Assembly: GCA_026168455.1 (NCBI GenBank)
Contig: CM047426.1
Location: 85,091,986 to 85,155,985, forward strand
Origin: Theocolax elegans
Lineage: Eukaryota > Arthropoda > Insecta > Hymenoptera > Cerocephalidae
Reading direction: 5' to 3'
Length of the DNA stretch: 64,000 nucleotides
A program made the translations under genes and the position numbers. The notes beneath the pieces are model-generated. The model saw only the letters and a program-made list of their open reading frames with translations. It searched no databases and was not told the origin of the DNA. Positions 14,934 to 29,589 of this stretch are shown here, piece after piece. Each line of letters begins with the position of its first letter. The first letter of the stretch is position 1.

Positions 14934-17900
14934 ATGGGTGCACGACGTTCCGGGTCCGGGGGAGGCCGCGGCAACGCCGGCATCCTAAAGGAAAGGGCAA
15001 ACATGTCTTTCATGCTCGTAGTCATGTTCTTCGCCGTGTTTGGGCTGATCGTCCTTACGGAAATATTTCTGATCGACGAAAGGCGCGGGGGCGGCGTTGG
15101 AGGTGGCTATAACAGACATCGATCTGGGCATCGATTGGCTGCAGCTCCCGATCGACCGGATTACGAGGAAGTCGGCGTGAGTATAAATAACACATTACTT
15201 TTTTCTTATATTGGGTGCTTTCATTTTACTTTTTATTGCAAAAATATATCGAAGGTAATTAAAGGCATTGAAAATACTAGACTTTCATTTTACGTTTGAA
15301 CGAGATCGTTAAACTATTTATAAAATATATTAAAATTGCAGAACTATTAATTTTGATTTTATATCCCTTTTGTTGACGAAGACCTATTGCAAAGTTAAAA
15401 TTGATTCGGTCGTACTAGAGTTCGAGTGAATATACATTTATGACTAGATATCCGTTAGGGATATGAATAAAATTAATTTGTAATTATAATTCATATCAAT
15501 TAATGTACGCTATCTACATTCAGAGGAACGTTAGAGGAGATATGGGTAGTTTGATCATAAAAAATTGGAATATGATATTTAATGACATAAGTATCCTACG
15601 TAAATAATTTAAATAGTCAAGAATTCACGTTATTTTCATACAGACAATTAAGTAAATACGATATGTGCAGTAAATGTTGTCGAATATACATACATAGGTA
15701 TTTACCAAAGTATGTTGAATTTTTAGTGAATTATATATCTTGTTATTATAAACAGCATTGTATTCTTTTTTATTAAATCTTGTAAAAAAGAAATGAAAAA
15801 CGTAAAGCATTAACTGTGAAAATACAGATAAAGTAAAGATGTCCAGAATATTTTATCAGATCGCAAAAATTTTTAGTCTCAAATTCCATAAAAATTTCCA
15901 TTTTTAAAGGTAGGAATGCATTCTATGCGAATTTTTTTTATATGCAAAAAAAAGGGATGGGTATTTGTATACATTCATAACAGACATTTTATTAGTTGAT
16001 TTCATGTTTATTTTCTTAAAAATATTTTAAACGAAAAGATTAAATCATAATGCTAGGATTTTGACTAATTTACTTTATAGCTAATAAATATTAAAAGATA
16101 CTTTAATTAATTTTTGATGGATAACACGGAATGTTTGAAATATAATTCATCTCGTGTGTCACTTTAAAGAGAATAAATTCTTGCCACATGTTAGATTTTA
16201 AGCCGACGTGAATCCAGTTGGAAAATAGCCATATTGAAAAAAATTACCGTAGCTTATCGGAACCGAAACTTTTATGTCATTCAAATGCATTCACGTGGCG
16301 AACCGCGCGATCTTTTCTTTAACCTACTTTCGTTATTCCTTCCACGAAAGGAGGATTTCACAAGAGAGGCTCACTCACGCAAACTTTCCAATGTTTGCCA
16401 ACTCTAGTTTTTTTTTGTTTTTAAATTGTTAATATTCTGTGTATCGAATAGGGGACGTAGAATATTTAAAAGTCATGTTCGAGATAGCTGAATTCATTGT
16501 ATAATATGTTAAATATTTATTATATATGAAAATTTAAGTGGAAACAAGATTTTGCCCCTTCAAGATTATTTATTAGTTTTTAAATTACATATCTTATTAT
16601 AGTTAATTAATAAATGCTTTTAAGCTTATCGTCCGAACATTTCAGTAAAGAATAGATATATAAATTAAATAATATTTTATACATATTTATTTTAAAAAAT
16701 TTTCTTTGTGTGAAACCTGAAACGAGCTTTCGACGTTTTAAAAAAGAAGAAAAAAAATTGTCAGCATTTTACGTATAGCGCAATTAAATTAACTGACGAT
16801 AAATGTTAGAGAATACGAAGGATGCATTAAATTTTACAAACTACTAAAATCACTATTTATGTGGAATATAAAAAGAAAGTAATTTTACGTGTACATGTTT
16901 GGAAAAGAAAACCCCTAAATCAAGAAATAAAATCATTTTTCACTTTTCACATTGTAGAAACCTCAAAAATCAAATATAGGAAATAAAGCCGAATGAAACG
17001 AAAAATAACAAGCATATATTTCACGATAAAAACAAATGTATAACGCTTAGAGGATAAATCACACTTTCCAATTCCCGCGAAAAGCAGACTTTGAAAGCTC
17101 ATACATTACAATGAGTCCTCGCGATTTATGATACCCTACGGCGGGTTGCCTCCTACCAAAGTCCCAAACAAGAAAAAAATAAAATGCGAACATCCCTATA
17201 TATATATATAAAACAGTACTAAAATAGAAAGAGTGCAAAGTACCGATTTATTAAGGGGTTATTAAAGAATACGAAAAAAGCATCAATTAAAACAATATAA
17301 AAAAGTACTCGAATTTATGTTTGCATATTGAATGAACGCAAGTTGTTTGCTCACGAATATCTCATTAGGGTTGAAACGATAAAGTGGGATGTCAAGTTTT
17401 TTTGTCATTATTATTTTCAACGGCGTTTTTTCAAGGGTTGGAAGTTCGTTCGGATGTAATTTTACCCCTTGAGTTTGGTGAAAAGAGGTCGGAAATGTGT
17501 CATTAAGCATGTGAAGTAAACTTTTCGTTTATTCTAAGTTGTTTTACGAAGCTTTCGTAGTAAGGTTTGAAATTTAATTAAATTTAATAATGCTGGCTCA
17601 TTTATTTTGTTAACTATAGATACTTTTCTATGATAAGTTAAGAGGAAAATTTGAAGTAATAATTTAGATTTCTTTATTTCGATATAAAATAATTTAACCA
17701 TTACTTATTTTTAAAAGATTTTATTTTAAACGAATCTGTATTGACACCAGTAGTTTGAGTCAAAACATAGTCAGCCATATGTTAAATTGAAGAAAGTTCA
17801 ATTATTATTCTATCAGCAGAAACTATAATAGGGTAATTTCACGAGTGAATGGTCAAATAAGAATAAGTTTAAATTGTAGTAAGTTACATATACGTATAAA

Positions 17901-20900
17901 ATAGTACTGATTAATAATAAATTGATTGTTTATTAATAATTTTTTCCTATGAAAATGTGAAAAAATATATTATAATATATTATCTAAAAGAATTTAGTGA
18001 ATTCTATAAAATGTTTGTTTCAATAGTCATAAGCAAATATTTCTTACTAGGACAGTGTCAGATTTTCGGGTGTCGGATTTTAACCAAACGCGAAGTTGTA
18101 TTTTTTATTAATAAAAATATAAAGAAATCCAGATTTGTAGGTCCCAACGTTCGAATTTATCAAAGTTATAGACCATTATACAGCAAATTAAAAAAAATTA
18201 CTTATACTTTAATCGCTTATAACTTGGAAATAAATAGGGATATATGTATACTCAAACCTATAGAATACCAAAATAGCTAAGATAAAGTAGTTTAGATTAT
18301 AAAAAAAATATTTTGTCCTAAAAAGTCAAATCTAGTACTAAATTTTCGTCAAACTTTTATTAACTGCTTGTTTTTTCTATAACTTTGTTCTAAATCAATA
18401 TTTTTAAGCGTATCTTTTTTAATCTAAAATACTTCATTTCAGCTTTCTTGCGATTTTAAGTTTGAGTGTACACGGAGAAAAATTTTTCAGTGAATACTAT
18501 TAGTTAGACAGTAGCAAAAAAGAAATATTTACGTCTATGTTTTGAAAGATTAAAAATAACAATCTTGACTATATTGCATAGTGAAAATTGCGATGTGTTT
18601 ATTTATTCTTATGACAATTTGAAATTTTTACCATCGAATTTAAAGTGATAGTTCCAAAGAAATTTTAAAAGCAAGTTTTCACGAGCTACCACTAGGTGGC
18701 GAAGCCTCTAACGAGCAAACTAGCAGTCGCATTGGCGATATAATTTTTCTCCTTGTATCTACATTTGTTAAATCTAGAATTTGGTTAAGATCTGCCACTC
18801 GACGGTCTAAAACTCTCCTACTTGTATCAAACAAAATTTTATTAAATTTGGACAGTTTTTTTCAGAATATAAATCAAAATTAAGTGTTCATTGACAAATA
18901 AATTAAATAACAAATTACATATATCGTTAATTTCAAAACTTGTATTACCTATAAAATATTCACATAAGCACCTCCATCATATACCTCGAATGAAATTCAA
19001 TGATGAAGTTTCGTACCTGCTAATCTTTATCATCGCTTATCGAGCTTTTAGATGCACCCTGTCCTCTCATTTCTACCCCGTATAAACTTAATGAAAGCTG
19101 CGAGCAGCGTAAATTAAGTACGCGTAAGTGGTGTACGAGACCTTCAAAGGGTCCCTCGCGTTTCGTGGAATCTCGAGATCTCGACAAGGACACCGATTCT
19201 TTGGTGAAACTCACGTGGCTTTAGTTAAAGAGCTACCAAGAGAATACAGGGCGCGTTTGATCGTCCGTGTGCATGTAATGGTATAGGAATGTTATTGTAC
19301 TGAGCCTTTTTTTCATCAACTTTTATACGAGGTAATTGACCTGGAATCGATGATCTCGCTACTTTTTTGGGATTCAGTTATTTAGTTCGCTGATTCAGAC
19401 TTTTTTTTAACTTGAAAATTAGTTGGAAGTGGATATAACAGTTAGGCTTATAGAAAATTGATATTTTTGTTAAATTTATTTTAAACACAAGGTTGATAAT
19501 GCTTCTTCAATAAACACGTGACCTGCTTTTATTTTAAACAAAATGAATTGTTTTCTGTATAAGAAAATATTTTCTTTTATCTCAACGAAATTTTTATACA
19601 AAGGATTACTCCGAGTATGAAAATCTTTTGTCATAGATAACGTAACACCAACACTTTTCGCGTAAGTAAATGTAACATCTATACGGCGCGACAAAACTAT
19701 AAAATTTGAAAATACAATCATTCGAAATTCTAAATTAATAGGTTTTTAATTTATATTTAACAGATACGTAATTAGTTTAATTATTTACTGCAATTATATA
19801 GTATTGATGGAGTAAGACAATCAATGTTATTAATAAATTAAATATTTTTGTCTGACGGTTTAATTATATTGACACGAATTGTGTATAATTTGATTATTGA
19901 ATAATTAATGTTATTCAGTGAAATACTAAAACTAGATAAACTGTTGAAAATGTCAAAAAAATTATAATTTCTTTTCAAATAAATAAGTTGCATTAAATGA
20001 GTAATAAAATAAAATCTACATAAAAGGTGTAAACTTTAATTTTACAGCCGGATGACTATGTAGGCTTGAAAGGAGGATTGGAAGAGCATCTAGGATTGTT
20101 GGTACGTGGAGACGAGTCTCGGGTAGCAGTAGCAGCGGCTTTGCCCGCTGATCCTCGAGGCTTGACGAGCCTCGAGGCACGGCTACCTCAACTTGATCAA
20201 GGCTTGCGGCTTACTCATGCCGAATGGCTGCCGGTTACAAACACCAGGTAAGCAGTTTATCGAGCTCATTATATGCTTTCCTACAATTTTAGGTAATATA
20301 AAAATCTTACAATTAAATAGTGTAGCACAAAGGAAAATAATAACGTATAACAAGAAGCACAAAAGCATTTTTTTAAATATAATTTTAGGATCAAATTCAT
20401 ATTAATAATAATTAAAATTTAATAGCAAAGTGATTACACTTGGAGATACTAAACGCTATAAAATTATATATATAAACTTTAATTTACCAAATGTACCAAG
20501 TTCATGTAATCATATTCCACATTTGGATAAAAGGTGTGCAAATTTATGAGGCTGAGTTATTTACGATCTTAAGAGGATTCTTTTTTTAACGCTCTGTGGT
20601 TTTCTTTATTTTTAGACAAGTGAATAATGTGACTGTGAAAATGGAACGTTATATACGAATGAATTTCACGCCAATTATGCGGGTATAGAACTGTTACCGC
20701 GATAAAATCCTAATGGTGTGCTAGACTTTGAGTGTTAAAGAAATTGCGCATCGAATAAGGGTATGCTAATTTTTTGGGAAAATAATAAAACTTTGGATTA
20801 TTCGAGTGTTGAAAACCATTTAACACGCGGACATTCACTTTTATTATAAAGCGAATCAAGATTAAAAATTTTATTTCGACCATTTGAATAATAAAACTGT

Positions 20901-23900
20901 TTATACATAAATATAGGTGTTAAAAGTTAAAGTCAAATTTTTGTTTAAAAAAGTTTGTAAAAAATAGTAATCATAAATAACGCGTCTCATCAAATTTAAA
21001 GGTAAATAAACCAACTCCTTGTGCGCAATAAACAATCCAACAATTCCCTTGAAAATGCGTTGAGTGAACTCGGTGTACTTTCAACCACACAATACCTACT
21101 CTTTGGGTATATATATCTAGCGAAATATCTAGAATCACGCCTCGAGTTCAAAGAAGTTAAATCTGGTTTATATATAAGGTCAAGTTAAACCGAATTGGTA
21201 CCATAATACGATTACGGCTCGACAATTTCCTTGGAGAAATTTTTAAAGCTCCGTATAGGTATACGAAACGAAAAATAAGAGATAAAAAAATTATCGAAAA
21301 AAGATAACCGAGCTTCTTTGCGCTTATTGATTTATCCAGGCGGTTGTGTTCTCATGATTGCTGGTCGTTTAAGAGCCAAAGACTTGCATCGTGGAAAATT
21401 TCTTTGTTCAAGCTACTAGTGCTCGTGGATATTGTCTTTTGGTAACGATTTTTTAAACTCAATAGAAGGGCTGGGAGATGAGTTTTTTGTTAGTACTTAT
21501 TTAGTAAGTATTAAATGTTAGTTTGAAAATTCATGGATAATATATTGTTTTAAAAAAATCTTGATAATTATTATGTATATTATAAGAAGAAATATATTCG
21601 CTTACAAATAATAAAATGCGAGTTACAGTTTTATCATTTCTTGAAAATGTATATGTATATTCTTCTTTATTATAATAAAATAACAATTTTTTACGATTTT
21701 CTAACAATTTGGTTACTGAATTTTTGTATATAATAAATTTATCAAAAATGTATTAAAATAATGTTTTTTCCTGTTTAATAAGCTAACATGTTTATTAACA
21801 ATTTTCTACCTGTGCAATTTTTACTTCTATCATGCGAGAGTATAATCCTCGAGTATTACCTTGAACAATACTGTTTTCCATATAATTCAGATTGACATCA
21901 TCTTATTAATGGAAATATTTACTTTATCCACATTGAGTTCTATAAATAGGTGGTTAAAAAATAAAACGACCGATCAAATGAAATAAAATAAAGTAAAATA
22001 TAATAAAAGATAAAATAAAAAACAATATAAAATAAAATAAAAATTATGAAAATTTTATGCGACCATAAATAATTGTACGTGAGGTAAATTTTAGATTCAA
22101 ATTCTTCGTGTACTCGGCCTATTACGATGAGAGAGTTATAGGCGGTACCACCGGTGGAAATCGTGGTTCAAGTTCCGGAGTCGTGCGCGTCATCGGTGCT
22201 ACAAAGACGAGAGGTCCCGAGAGGGTCTGGTGCAGACTCTGGTATTTGACACAGAACTCGGAGAACGTCACGACTTCGATAACAGTCGCGGCTAAAGTCA
22301 AGGTACGTGGCTCCATTGCGCCTACAGTGTAAACATCATTTTCTCTTTAACGTGCATATAACATACACACACACACACACATATACATATATATGTACAT
22401 ATGTATAATGTATGAAATACAATATGTGTACAGTATAGAGAAGGGAAAGGTGCTACTTAATTATGTTAATATATTACAAATGTCTAGTAAATTTACTAAA
22501 AACTGCGGGTGTAGTTCTTTTTAAACATGTAAATGATTGTACGATGTAGTACAAAAAATTGACTACGAAACTCATATGTGCAATTTATAATGTTATATCA
22601 ACAACGCCAAAGCAGGAAATAAACTTTCTTGACCTTACGCGATTAATTTACCTTTCAAAAGAACTTGAAAAAAAAAATCCATCCACCTAAAAGAGACACA
22701 CACGAACGTAGAGTGTTACACGTAAAGAGCCAGCATTCTATTAACGATATCCCCGTGAGCAGTTTGGCGTTGTTGAATCCCAAAGCACATAGAAACACCC
22801 GTGGGAAATCATAGCCATCCTAAATCCCTGAAACGTCGCTGGTTGCAGGCGATAAGGGAAAACTGGAACCTGAAGTATAGCGCTTGCTTCGTGATCTGTC
22901 CATTGCCAAAGGAACAACCAGCAAATCCAGCAGACCGGATACCAGAAGCGGTAAGCATCGTAGCAAGGTTACGCGCATCTCCGACCAATCGGATTCTCGT
23001 ACAAAATCGACCAGCTGACAGGCCAAAGGAACGTAAACCTTTAGCTGTGTGTGTTAAACCGCTTCACTACGACTACAATCGGGTATGCTTATACTTTACA
23101 TTTTTATTTATTCAATTTTTCGTATTTTTAAAAATGAATATCCATTCGTTTGAATACAATTAAAATTGTAGTTTGAATATGCCAATCCATTTGTTAATAT
23201 TCAAATTTATAAAAGTACAAAAACAAACAATGCTATACAGTTGATCGAAAAAGTAAATTGATTGCTTTTTGTTTTAGATATAGTAAGAATTTTATAAAAC
23301 ATTGTCATCAAAATTAAATGCGTTCTCTAAAAAATTGAACAAAAAATCAATATCACCTCGATGGCGCAACATTTTAAAAAAAAAGAAAGACAAAAGTTTA
23401 TTCAAAGCTTTCGATTTGAATGAAAATAATTGAAATTAAACTCGCAAATGAACAGAAACTATCTACTTTTATATATTTTCAACGATTAAAAACTTTAATG
23501 TATATATAATTAGATAATCGGGATTTGGTTTTATAATTTTCTTGTAAAAAGTGAAAAAGAACATTGTTTCGGTAAATCACTATAATAAATTAAGTAAATT
23601 CCTTTACTATTTGTAGGTATTGCAATTAATCGAATTTATCGAGCTTCACAAGATTTTGGGCGCAAGCCACGTGACGCTGTACAACGATACTTTAGGCAGC
23701 GAAGCGGGTTGCGCTCTGAAGTATTACGAGAGTAAGGGTATGGTGACTTTGTTACCTTGGCATCATCTGGATATGATATCTCAGCAAGAGATAAGGACTG
23801 AAAATCTCTTTGCTGCCCTCAACGATTGTCTTTATCGGTCTATGTATTCGTACGAGTATCTCGCCTTACTTGACTTGGACGAGTTCATCATACCTAGACA

Positions 23901-25587
23901 CAAAGATACCATAATTGATCTCATAAGGTTAGATACATTTTTTTTCATATTTAAGCACGTATGCCGTTAAACAAATAACAATTCAATCACGCAGTATAGA
24001 GGCACTTGTCAACGCTAATACCATTTTGTATATCAATGTAAACAACTTTGCATACATGCGACAACATTTGCATGTTCTTTCAAACAATCAATTTGCATTA
24101 TTCAATATAAGTAAATAGAATAACATTCGTAAATGTAGATTGTTTATTTTTAGTTTCTGGTATAAAGGTCGCATGTCAATGATAGGAAAGATAACGTTTA
24201 ATTAATCCAATGCAACTGCATATGTTTACTTGGTTTTTGACGTTATCATCGAGAGTATTAACATTCTCTACATAAACAGAACGCCGATAGTCAATAAACC
24301 TACTATTTTGTACCATAATTTATAAAACGTGTATTTACGTTGTTTTCACATGGTGTTTACTTTAATAAATATATTTCCATGCAAATATTTCATTTACAAT
24401 GAAAAAACGTATGGTAATTGCATTAATATAAAATTTTAATATACTATATAAAGATAAAAATCGCTTTATTAAAAAATGATAACTAATTGCTAATGAAACG
24501 ATAAGTATATTTAAAGTTACTTCAACGAGAAATAAAATTTACGATGCAGGCATCATAGTATTGGTACGAAAGCAAATTCATATTACAATTTTATAAATAC
24601 ATTGTATTTTGTTAACTCTATTTTTTTATAAATCGCTTAATTTCAGACGATTCAATTTTGTTGAATAGCGCTTACAAACTAAGTTTTTGAAGAATTAAAA
24701 AATAAACTGATTATATACTGTATGAAATATAATCTCTTTAAATCAAATGTTAAAAATCAAAATTTAGCTTAAATAATATAATATTTAATTACATTTTTCA
24801 ATACATTACGGTATAGCTGTTTTACACATATCTTCTAGGAAAATTATATCATCGATCCTATTACTGTCATACTAATTCGATATTCCTAGCGTCATTAACA
24901 AGTACAATAATGTTGCTTTTTTTAACTATATTTATCGATGTAATGTATCGTTTCTGTATAAAAGAAGCATTTAATGATATTGTAATTATAAAAGTAAACG
25001 TAAATATCAAAAGCGCTTGTTTTTCACAGCAGTTTTATAAAATTTAAAAGTAACCATGAGCTCAACAATGTATAAACTTATAAATTTCTAGATGGATGGG
25101 CACACGAATAAATTCAAAAACAACAGGCGCCTATTCCTTTCAAAATGCGTTCTTCTACCTCCAATGGCCGGATGATCCATATGTAAGCACATCCCGGCGA
25201 GCAACCGAGGCTGGTTTAATAACTCTGCGGAAAACTCGCCGACGTTCGAAGCTTCATCCACACAAAAATCGTAGCAAATACGTGTGTCGACCACGGGATG
25301 TGGTCGAGACTGGTAATCATTTTGTATGGGAATTCGTACCTGGACACGGGACGGTTAATGTACCAGCGGATGCAGCGATACTGCATCATTATCGAGTTTG
25401 TGAATTTGGTGGTGACGATTGTGTTAAAACTGCGTCGATCGTTGATCGTACAGCGTACAAATATCTCGATCAACTGGCCGATCAAGTTGAAAATACGTGG
25501 CGAGAACTCAGCGCGATGTGTCCAAATTTGCCGGAATTAAAGCCATCGCCGTACGAAGTTGAAAAGAAACCAGAAAAGACAAGGTAG
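14934..25587 (+). CDS. Glycosyltransferase family 92 protein, type II membrane (6 exons)
   Basis: Predicted Golgi glycosyltransferase of the GT92/DUF23 family; C. elegans GALT-1, a galactosyltransferase acting on N-glycan core fucose, is a known member. I assemble exons 14934-15176, 20048-20247, 22095-22302, 22849-23082, 23617-23927 and 25092-25587, all with GT-AG borders and compatible phases, giving 563 residues. A short basic cytoplasmic tail precedes one hydrophobic segment at about residues 25-44 (type II anchor), then a glycine/arginine-rich stem. The catalytic domain starts near residue 149 (FKFFVYSAYYDER). It includes AVCVKPLHYDYNR at about 283-295, a DxD-type LDLDEF around 381-385 and an HHYR motif near 497. 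A second in-frame ATG at 15003 would remove 23 tail residues and cannot be excluded. Acceptor substrate cannot be deduced. Intron 1 is about 4.9 kb and repeat-bearing; the other introns are 0.5-1.8 kb. Confidence 0.94.
18191..18258 (-). repeat. Dispersed repeat fragment, inverted relative to its neighbour
   Basis: The reverse complement of this segment matches the right part of the repeat at about 60,209-60,272, including the core TAAGCGAT and the adjacent stretch ending in AAACC. A fragment of the same repeat lies at 18,370-18,470 in the other orientation, so the locus looks like a rearranged or foldback copy. Confidence 0.65.
18370..18470 (+). repeat. Dispersed repeat fragment, left part
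   Basis: It aligns in the same orientation with about 60,121-60,218. Shared landmarks are ATAACTTTGTTC near the start and TTTGAGTG at the end. The copy is interrupted at its right end by the TA-flanked element that starts at 18,471. Confidence 0.65.
18471..18755. mobile_element. TA-flanked MITE-like element nested in an older repeat
   Basis: The ends are short inverted repeats: CACGGAGAAAAATT on the left and, read from the right, CAAGGAGAAAAATT. TA dinucleotides flank both ends (18,469-18,470 and 18,756-18,757), as for Tc1/mariner-superfamily insertions. Removing the element joins TTTGAGTGTA to TCTACATTTGTT. That resembles the uninterrupted repeat copy near 60,210-60,230, which supports a real insertion. 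There is no transposase ORF, so it is non-autonomous. The left end resembles that of the element at 35,223. Confidence 0.68.
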
Positions 25588-28500
25588 CAGCGAGTTAAAC
25601 CGTCGATCGGAGAGATCGAGCAGGCTGTCGTCGGAGAATTCGGTATAGCATTTGCTAATTTTACCGGACGGCCGATACTTGCTAGAACGTATTTTTACAG
25701 CTATGCGTGAATAATGGTACATTTTCTTTTTTTGTAATACGTGCTGGGTTTTGGGATTGTACATTGTTTTCACGTGGTTATTAGCTCAATCAAAGATTTT
25801 CTTTATTTTTGGTTAATAACGTACATAAATTATATGACACACTGATCGCATTTACTTTATTAACTATTTCAACTTTTCACATTCAAAGTAAATTATCAAA
25901 TTTCTCGAATTTCTACCATTTTATTGAAAAAAATTGACCAAAAACCACGTCGAGATCGAATTTCACCCTGAACGAACGCTTCTCCTAAGGGAAAACTGGG
26001 TATCCTTTCAAGACGATTCCTTTTCACAAGGGGATCTTTCTTTACGGTACACGTTTCTGATCGAGAACCTTTTGTGGCAAAGAGATTACGATCACTGCAA
26101 GAAAATCGCTCACTAAGCCGCTGATAATGCATTATCAAGAATAGTCAATGATTATTTTTTCTCTCTTTTAAAATTGCATTTCTTTTATTAATGTATTAGG
26201 TAAACGTGTAGAATTACTTTTATATTGTTTTTATTAGTTAGAAAAACGTTTCTTTATACAAAAAAAAATCTTGTACATATATATATGATAATTAATTATA
26301 CGTCTATTCATCTAAAAATATCAAATTTTTAATGCACAAATCAGCAATTTTGCACAAATTAGTGAGACAATACATATAAGTATAAAAATTATAATTCATC
26401 AATATTTATAAAACGGGACATTTGGTAAATTAAAAATTTTACCAAATATTTATTATAATAAATTTTTCTATAACGTTAACAAATTTTCATTACTATAACA
26501 CCAGTATTCCGTTGAAGTAACAATACTTGCTAATTATGAATGAATTAAATGAAAAAATAATGTGATCACCTTCTCTTTGTATTGAAATATTCATTTTTCG
26601 TACATTAAACAAATTAATTAGAATAAAATATTCTTTCGCTATTTTCCAACGAACGTCAAGAGCGAATATACTTTGTAAATGTATATTTTTACCAAACGCG
26701 CGCAATTTTGACGAAGTTCCCTCCACGTAAATAACAGGTAAAACTTAAGAGGAAAGTTTTATGCCACTTCTACGTAAATAAAGAATGAGGAATAAAAATA
26801 AAATTTATAACTCATACAGAAAAGTATAACACTGATACAGAGCTCAATGTTAAAGTATGTATAAAACAAAAAAATTTCATCGGATAAGTGTACGTATATA
26901 TACATATATATTCTTGCTATCCTTGATTCAGCTTGTCGAGTAACCACGAAAGAGTGAAAAGGGATGGAAAAAATGAAAGAGACGAGAGGTCAAAAAAAAA
27001 CGGGAAATGGAAGAGAAAAAAAGGGTGATGCCTGTTCGGGAACTCCGTTAAAAGATCTCAAAACTTTTCGTACTCGTGGATGAATTTTTTGTCACGAACT
27101 TGCGATCCGAAAAATTTGGTACGTCGGAAAATTCAGGATGCCGAATGAGTATTCAATCGTAGCAGACGGTCTGATTAAATATTTTATAATGGAATTATGA
27201 CAAAATATGGTTTTTAAGAAGTTTAATTAAATTTTATTAAGTACTTATTATAATTTCATTATTTTGATTTTACATGTTTATTATTTTTTATAACATTATT
27301 CGCAACGTAACAATTTTATTATTTATATGTATTGCAAAATAATATATTTATTATTTAAAATAATAGTAATTAATAATTTTTAGTCTTAACTCTCAAAAAA
27401 ATATCGTACATTGACTATAAAATATTTGAAAATCCAAGTAAACGAAAAAAAGGACGCTCGAATGCTCAGAATGTATAAAAAAGAGAGAAGTGGAAAAGAA
27501 GGATGAGGTGAAAGGCAACCGGAAAAGCCAAAGCGATGGCGCTTACAAGTTTGAAAAGTTGTGAGAATAGTCGATTCTCAGCGTCGACGGATTAGCGAAT
27601 ATTTTTCTACGAGAAAATCTCCGTATCTCGGGGACGCTATTAAAAAAAAAGTGAGGTATTAAAAAGTAATAAGAGTGGTCGAGATAAATTGTAAGAAGTT
27701 GAAAAGTCTCACGCTCAGGTGCTTAATCGCAAATTCTTCTTTTTATGTATATTATTTTATATAAATAACCCCAGGAAATGTGGCACTCAAATTATAAAGC
27801 GCACGAATTTATTCGAAGGTTATTTGATTTAAAGATCATTAAAAATAGCGTAAAACTGGGTAAAAAAATAAGTAAACATGTTTAATAACAATTTTTATTT
27901 ATTAAGATTTCATAACAAAACCATCGATTTAATATACACTTACTATATTGTACAAAATTAATTTGCAAACAATGTGATATTTGTATGTTTGCGCGATTAT
28001 TTTATTATACTTTTTCTCTATTTTGACAGTGTTACAGACAAAGATAAAATTGTGCATTTAATTGTAAAGTTGCTCACCTCCATAAATCTTTACATTTATT
28101 TATTAAAATCACGACAAACACCGAAAATTTTGTAATATGTACTTTTTTCAAGAAAAAACTTCGCTTTTTTTCTCTTCTTTCTATTATGATTAAAACAAGG
28201 CCTAATTTACTTCGGTCTATAAAACACGTGCAATTCTTAAATGTTATACATTTTTATTTGCATTCTCGGTGTTTTGTTTTTCTACAAAGCCGTAGAAAAA
28301 TGTAAGACACACACACACACTCACACGCATATCTGTAGAATCAGTATTGTGCTATAGTTAATTATCTATGTATAAATATAGTTATTAATCTAACATTAAG
28401 TATGGTATATAGTACGAAAAAAAGATACACGCTATGTATACATATATAAATAAATACATATATACCATAAAATAATTCAATTGAAAATTATGTTGATTAT

Positions 28501-29589
28501 GAAACAAAATTTTCAAATTAAATTATTTTGGGATATATGGATACGTCTTTTTTAAGCTGCGATGAAAGGATTATGGAACGATATATTGATAAGACGGCGA
28601 TTAGAACATTTTTACAAAATGAATAATGTTTAGGATGGAGATTGGTATACAATTGATATATCTAACGGTACATTTTACGTGAAAAAGATTTTGTAATTGT
28701 ACAAAATTGAATGTATGTAATGTACGAATTTTCCTCAAGTTATTTGTATAATTTTCATCGCATTTCGTAAAAAATGTGATAATGAAATTTTCGTTTAACT
28801 TCTAAATAAATATATTAATGAACTATTTTAAAACTAAATTTATTATTTAAGATTTTACATTACAAATAATCACATCATTTTTTACAAAGTATTATATGGA
28901 AATAATTATTTTTCATATATAACTAATGCACAATTAATAATAAGTAAGAAAATTCGTACAATATTTGTCGAAAAATTTTGTATATTCTTACAAACTTTTT
29001 CGATTGAGATTAATTAATGTTCTACTGCACTCAAATGGTGGAGCATCCACATAGAGCGAATCGTATAAACTTACATATATATATATATATTTAAGACATT
29101 TGTACATAAAAAGAATTCGAAAAGAAGAAGAAAAACCTCGACGTCGAATGTTTTATTTTTTAAAATGATTGCGATTCATTCGTCATCTTCCAGGTGTGAA
29201 TTATGTTCCACGTATATATATGTATATATGTGGAACCAATCGAGAAGTTTTTATTGGTGCTTGTAATTTGCATATCGAAGGCACTTGTTAATTAGAAGCG
29301 ATATAAATCATTTACTATTACGTTATTTGTTAAATGAAAATTCAAGTTCCAACGAAGTTTAATTGTAACGTATGTGTTCAATTCTTAAAAAAAGTTTATC
29401 TATATAAGTTCATTAATATATTTAATTAAATGAAAAAGATATCGAAACAAAAGTGTATTATGATTTGTCATTTACATACCCCATTATATGTAATGAAATT
29501 TTAATGATTAATTGAAAATCAATTATTTTTAATTATTTTGTTATCAATTTCTAATGTTTAAAATTATTAAAATATATAAACTTTAGCCT
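25588..29589. other. Intergenic region between GT92 and CLUAP1
   Basis: The first part is presumably the GT92 3' UTR. A GC-richer patch at about 25,930-26,110 is open in frames on both strands, but I recognise no protein in it. A 10-bp stem hairpin (ATTTGGTAAA and its complement) lies at 26,420-26,447. The rest is AT-rich with short AC and AT tracts, and no gene is recognised. Confidence 0.6.
26420..26447. repeat. Short perfect hairpin
   Basis: ATTTGGTAAA and TTTACCAAAT pair around an 8-nt AT spacer. In AT-rich DNA this may be chance. It lies roughly 0.8 kb past the GT92 stop codon and has no proven role. Confidence 0.5.

Larger units (their letters stand above)
15177..20047 (+). other. Intron 1 of the GT92 gene
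   Basis: This 4.9-kb intron has a GTGAGT donor and a pyrimidine-rich TTTTACAG acceptor. It contains no recognisable coding exon. It carries the dispersed-repeat/MITE nest at 18.19-18.78 kb and GC-richer patches at about 16.2-16.4 kb and 19.0-19.27 kb that might be regulatory. Confidence 0.8.

Noticed and set aside
14698..15025. Minus-strand and plus-strand open frames across the GA tract
   Set aside because: They are serine/leucine or arginine/glutamate runs produced by the microsatellite; the real frame here is the GT92 first exon.
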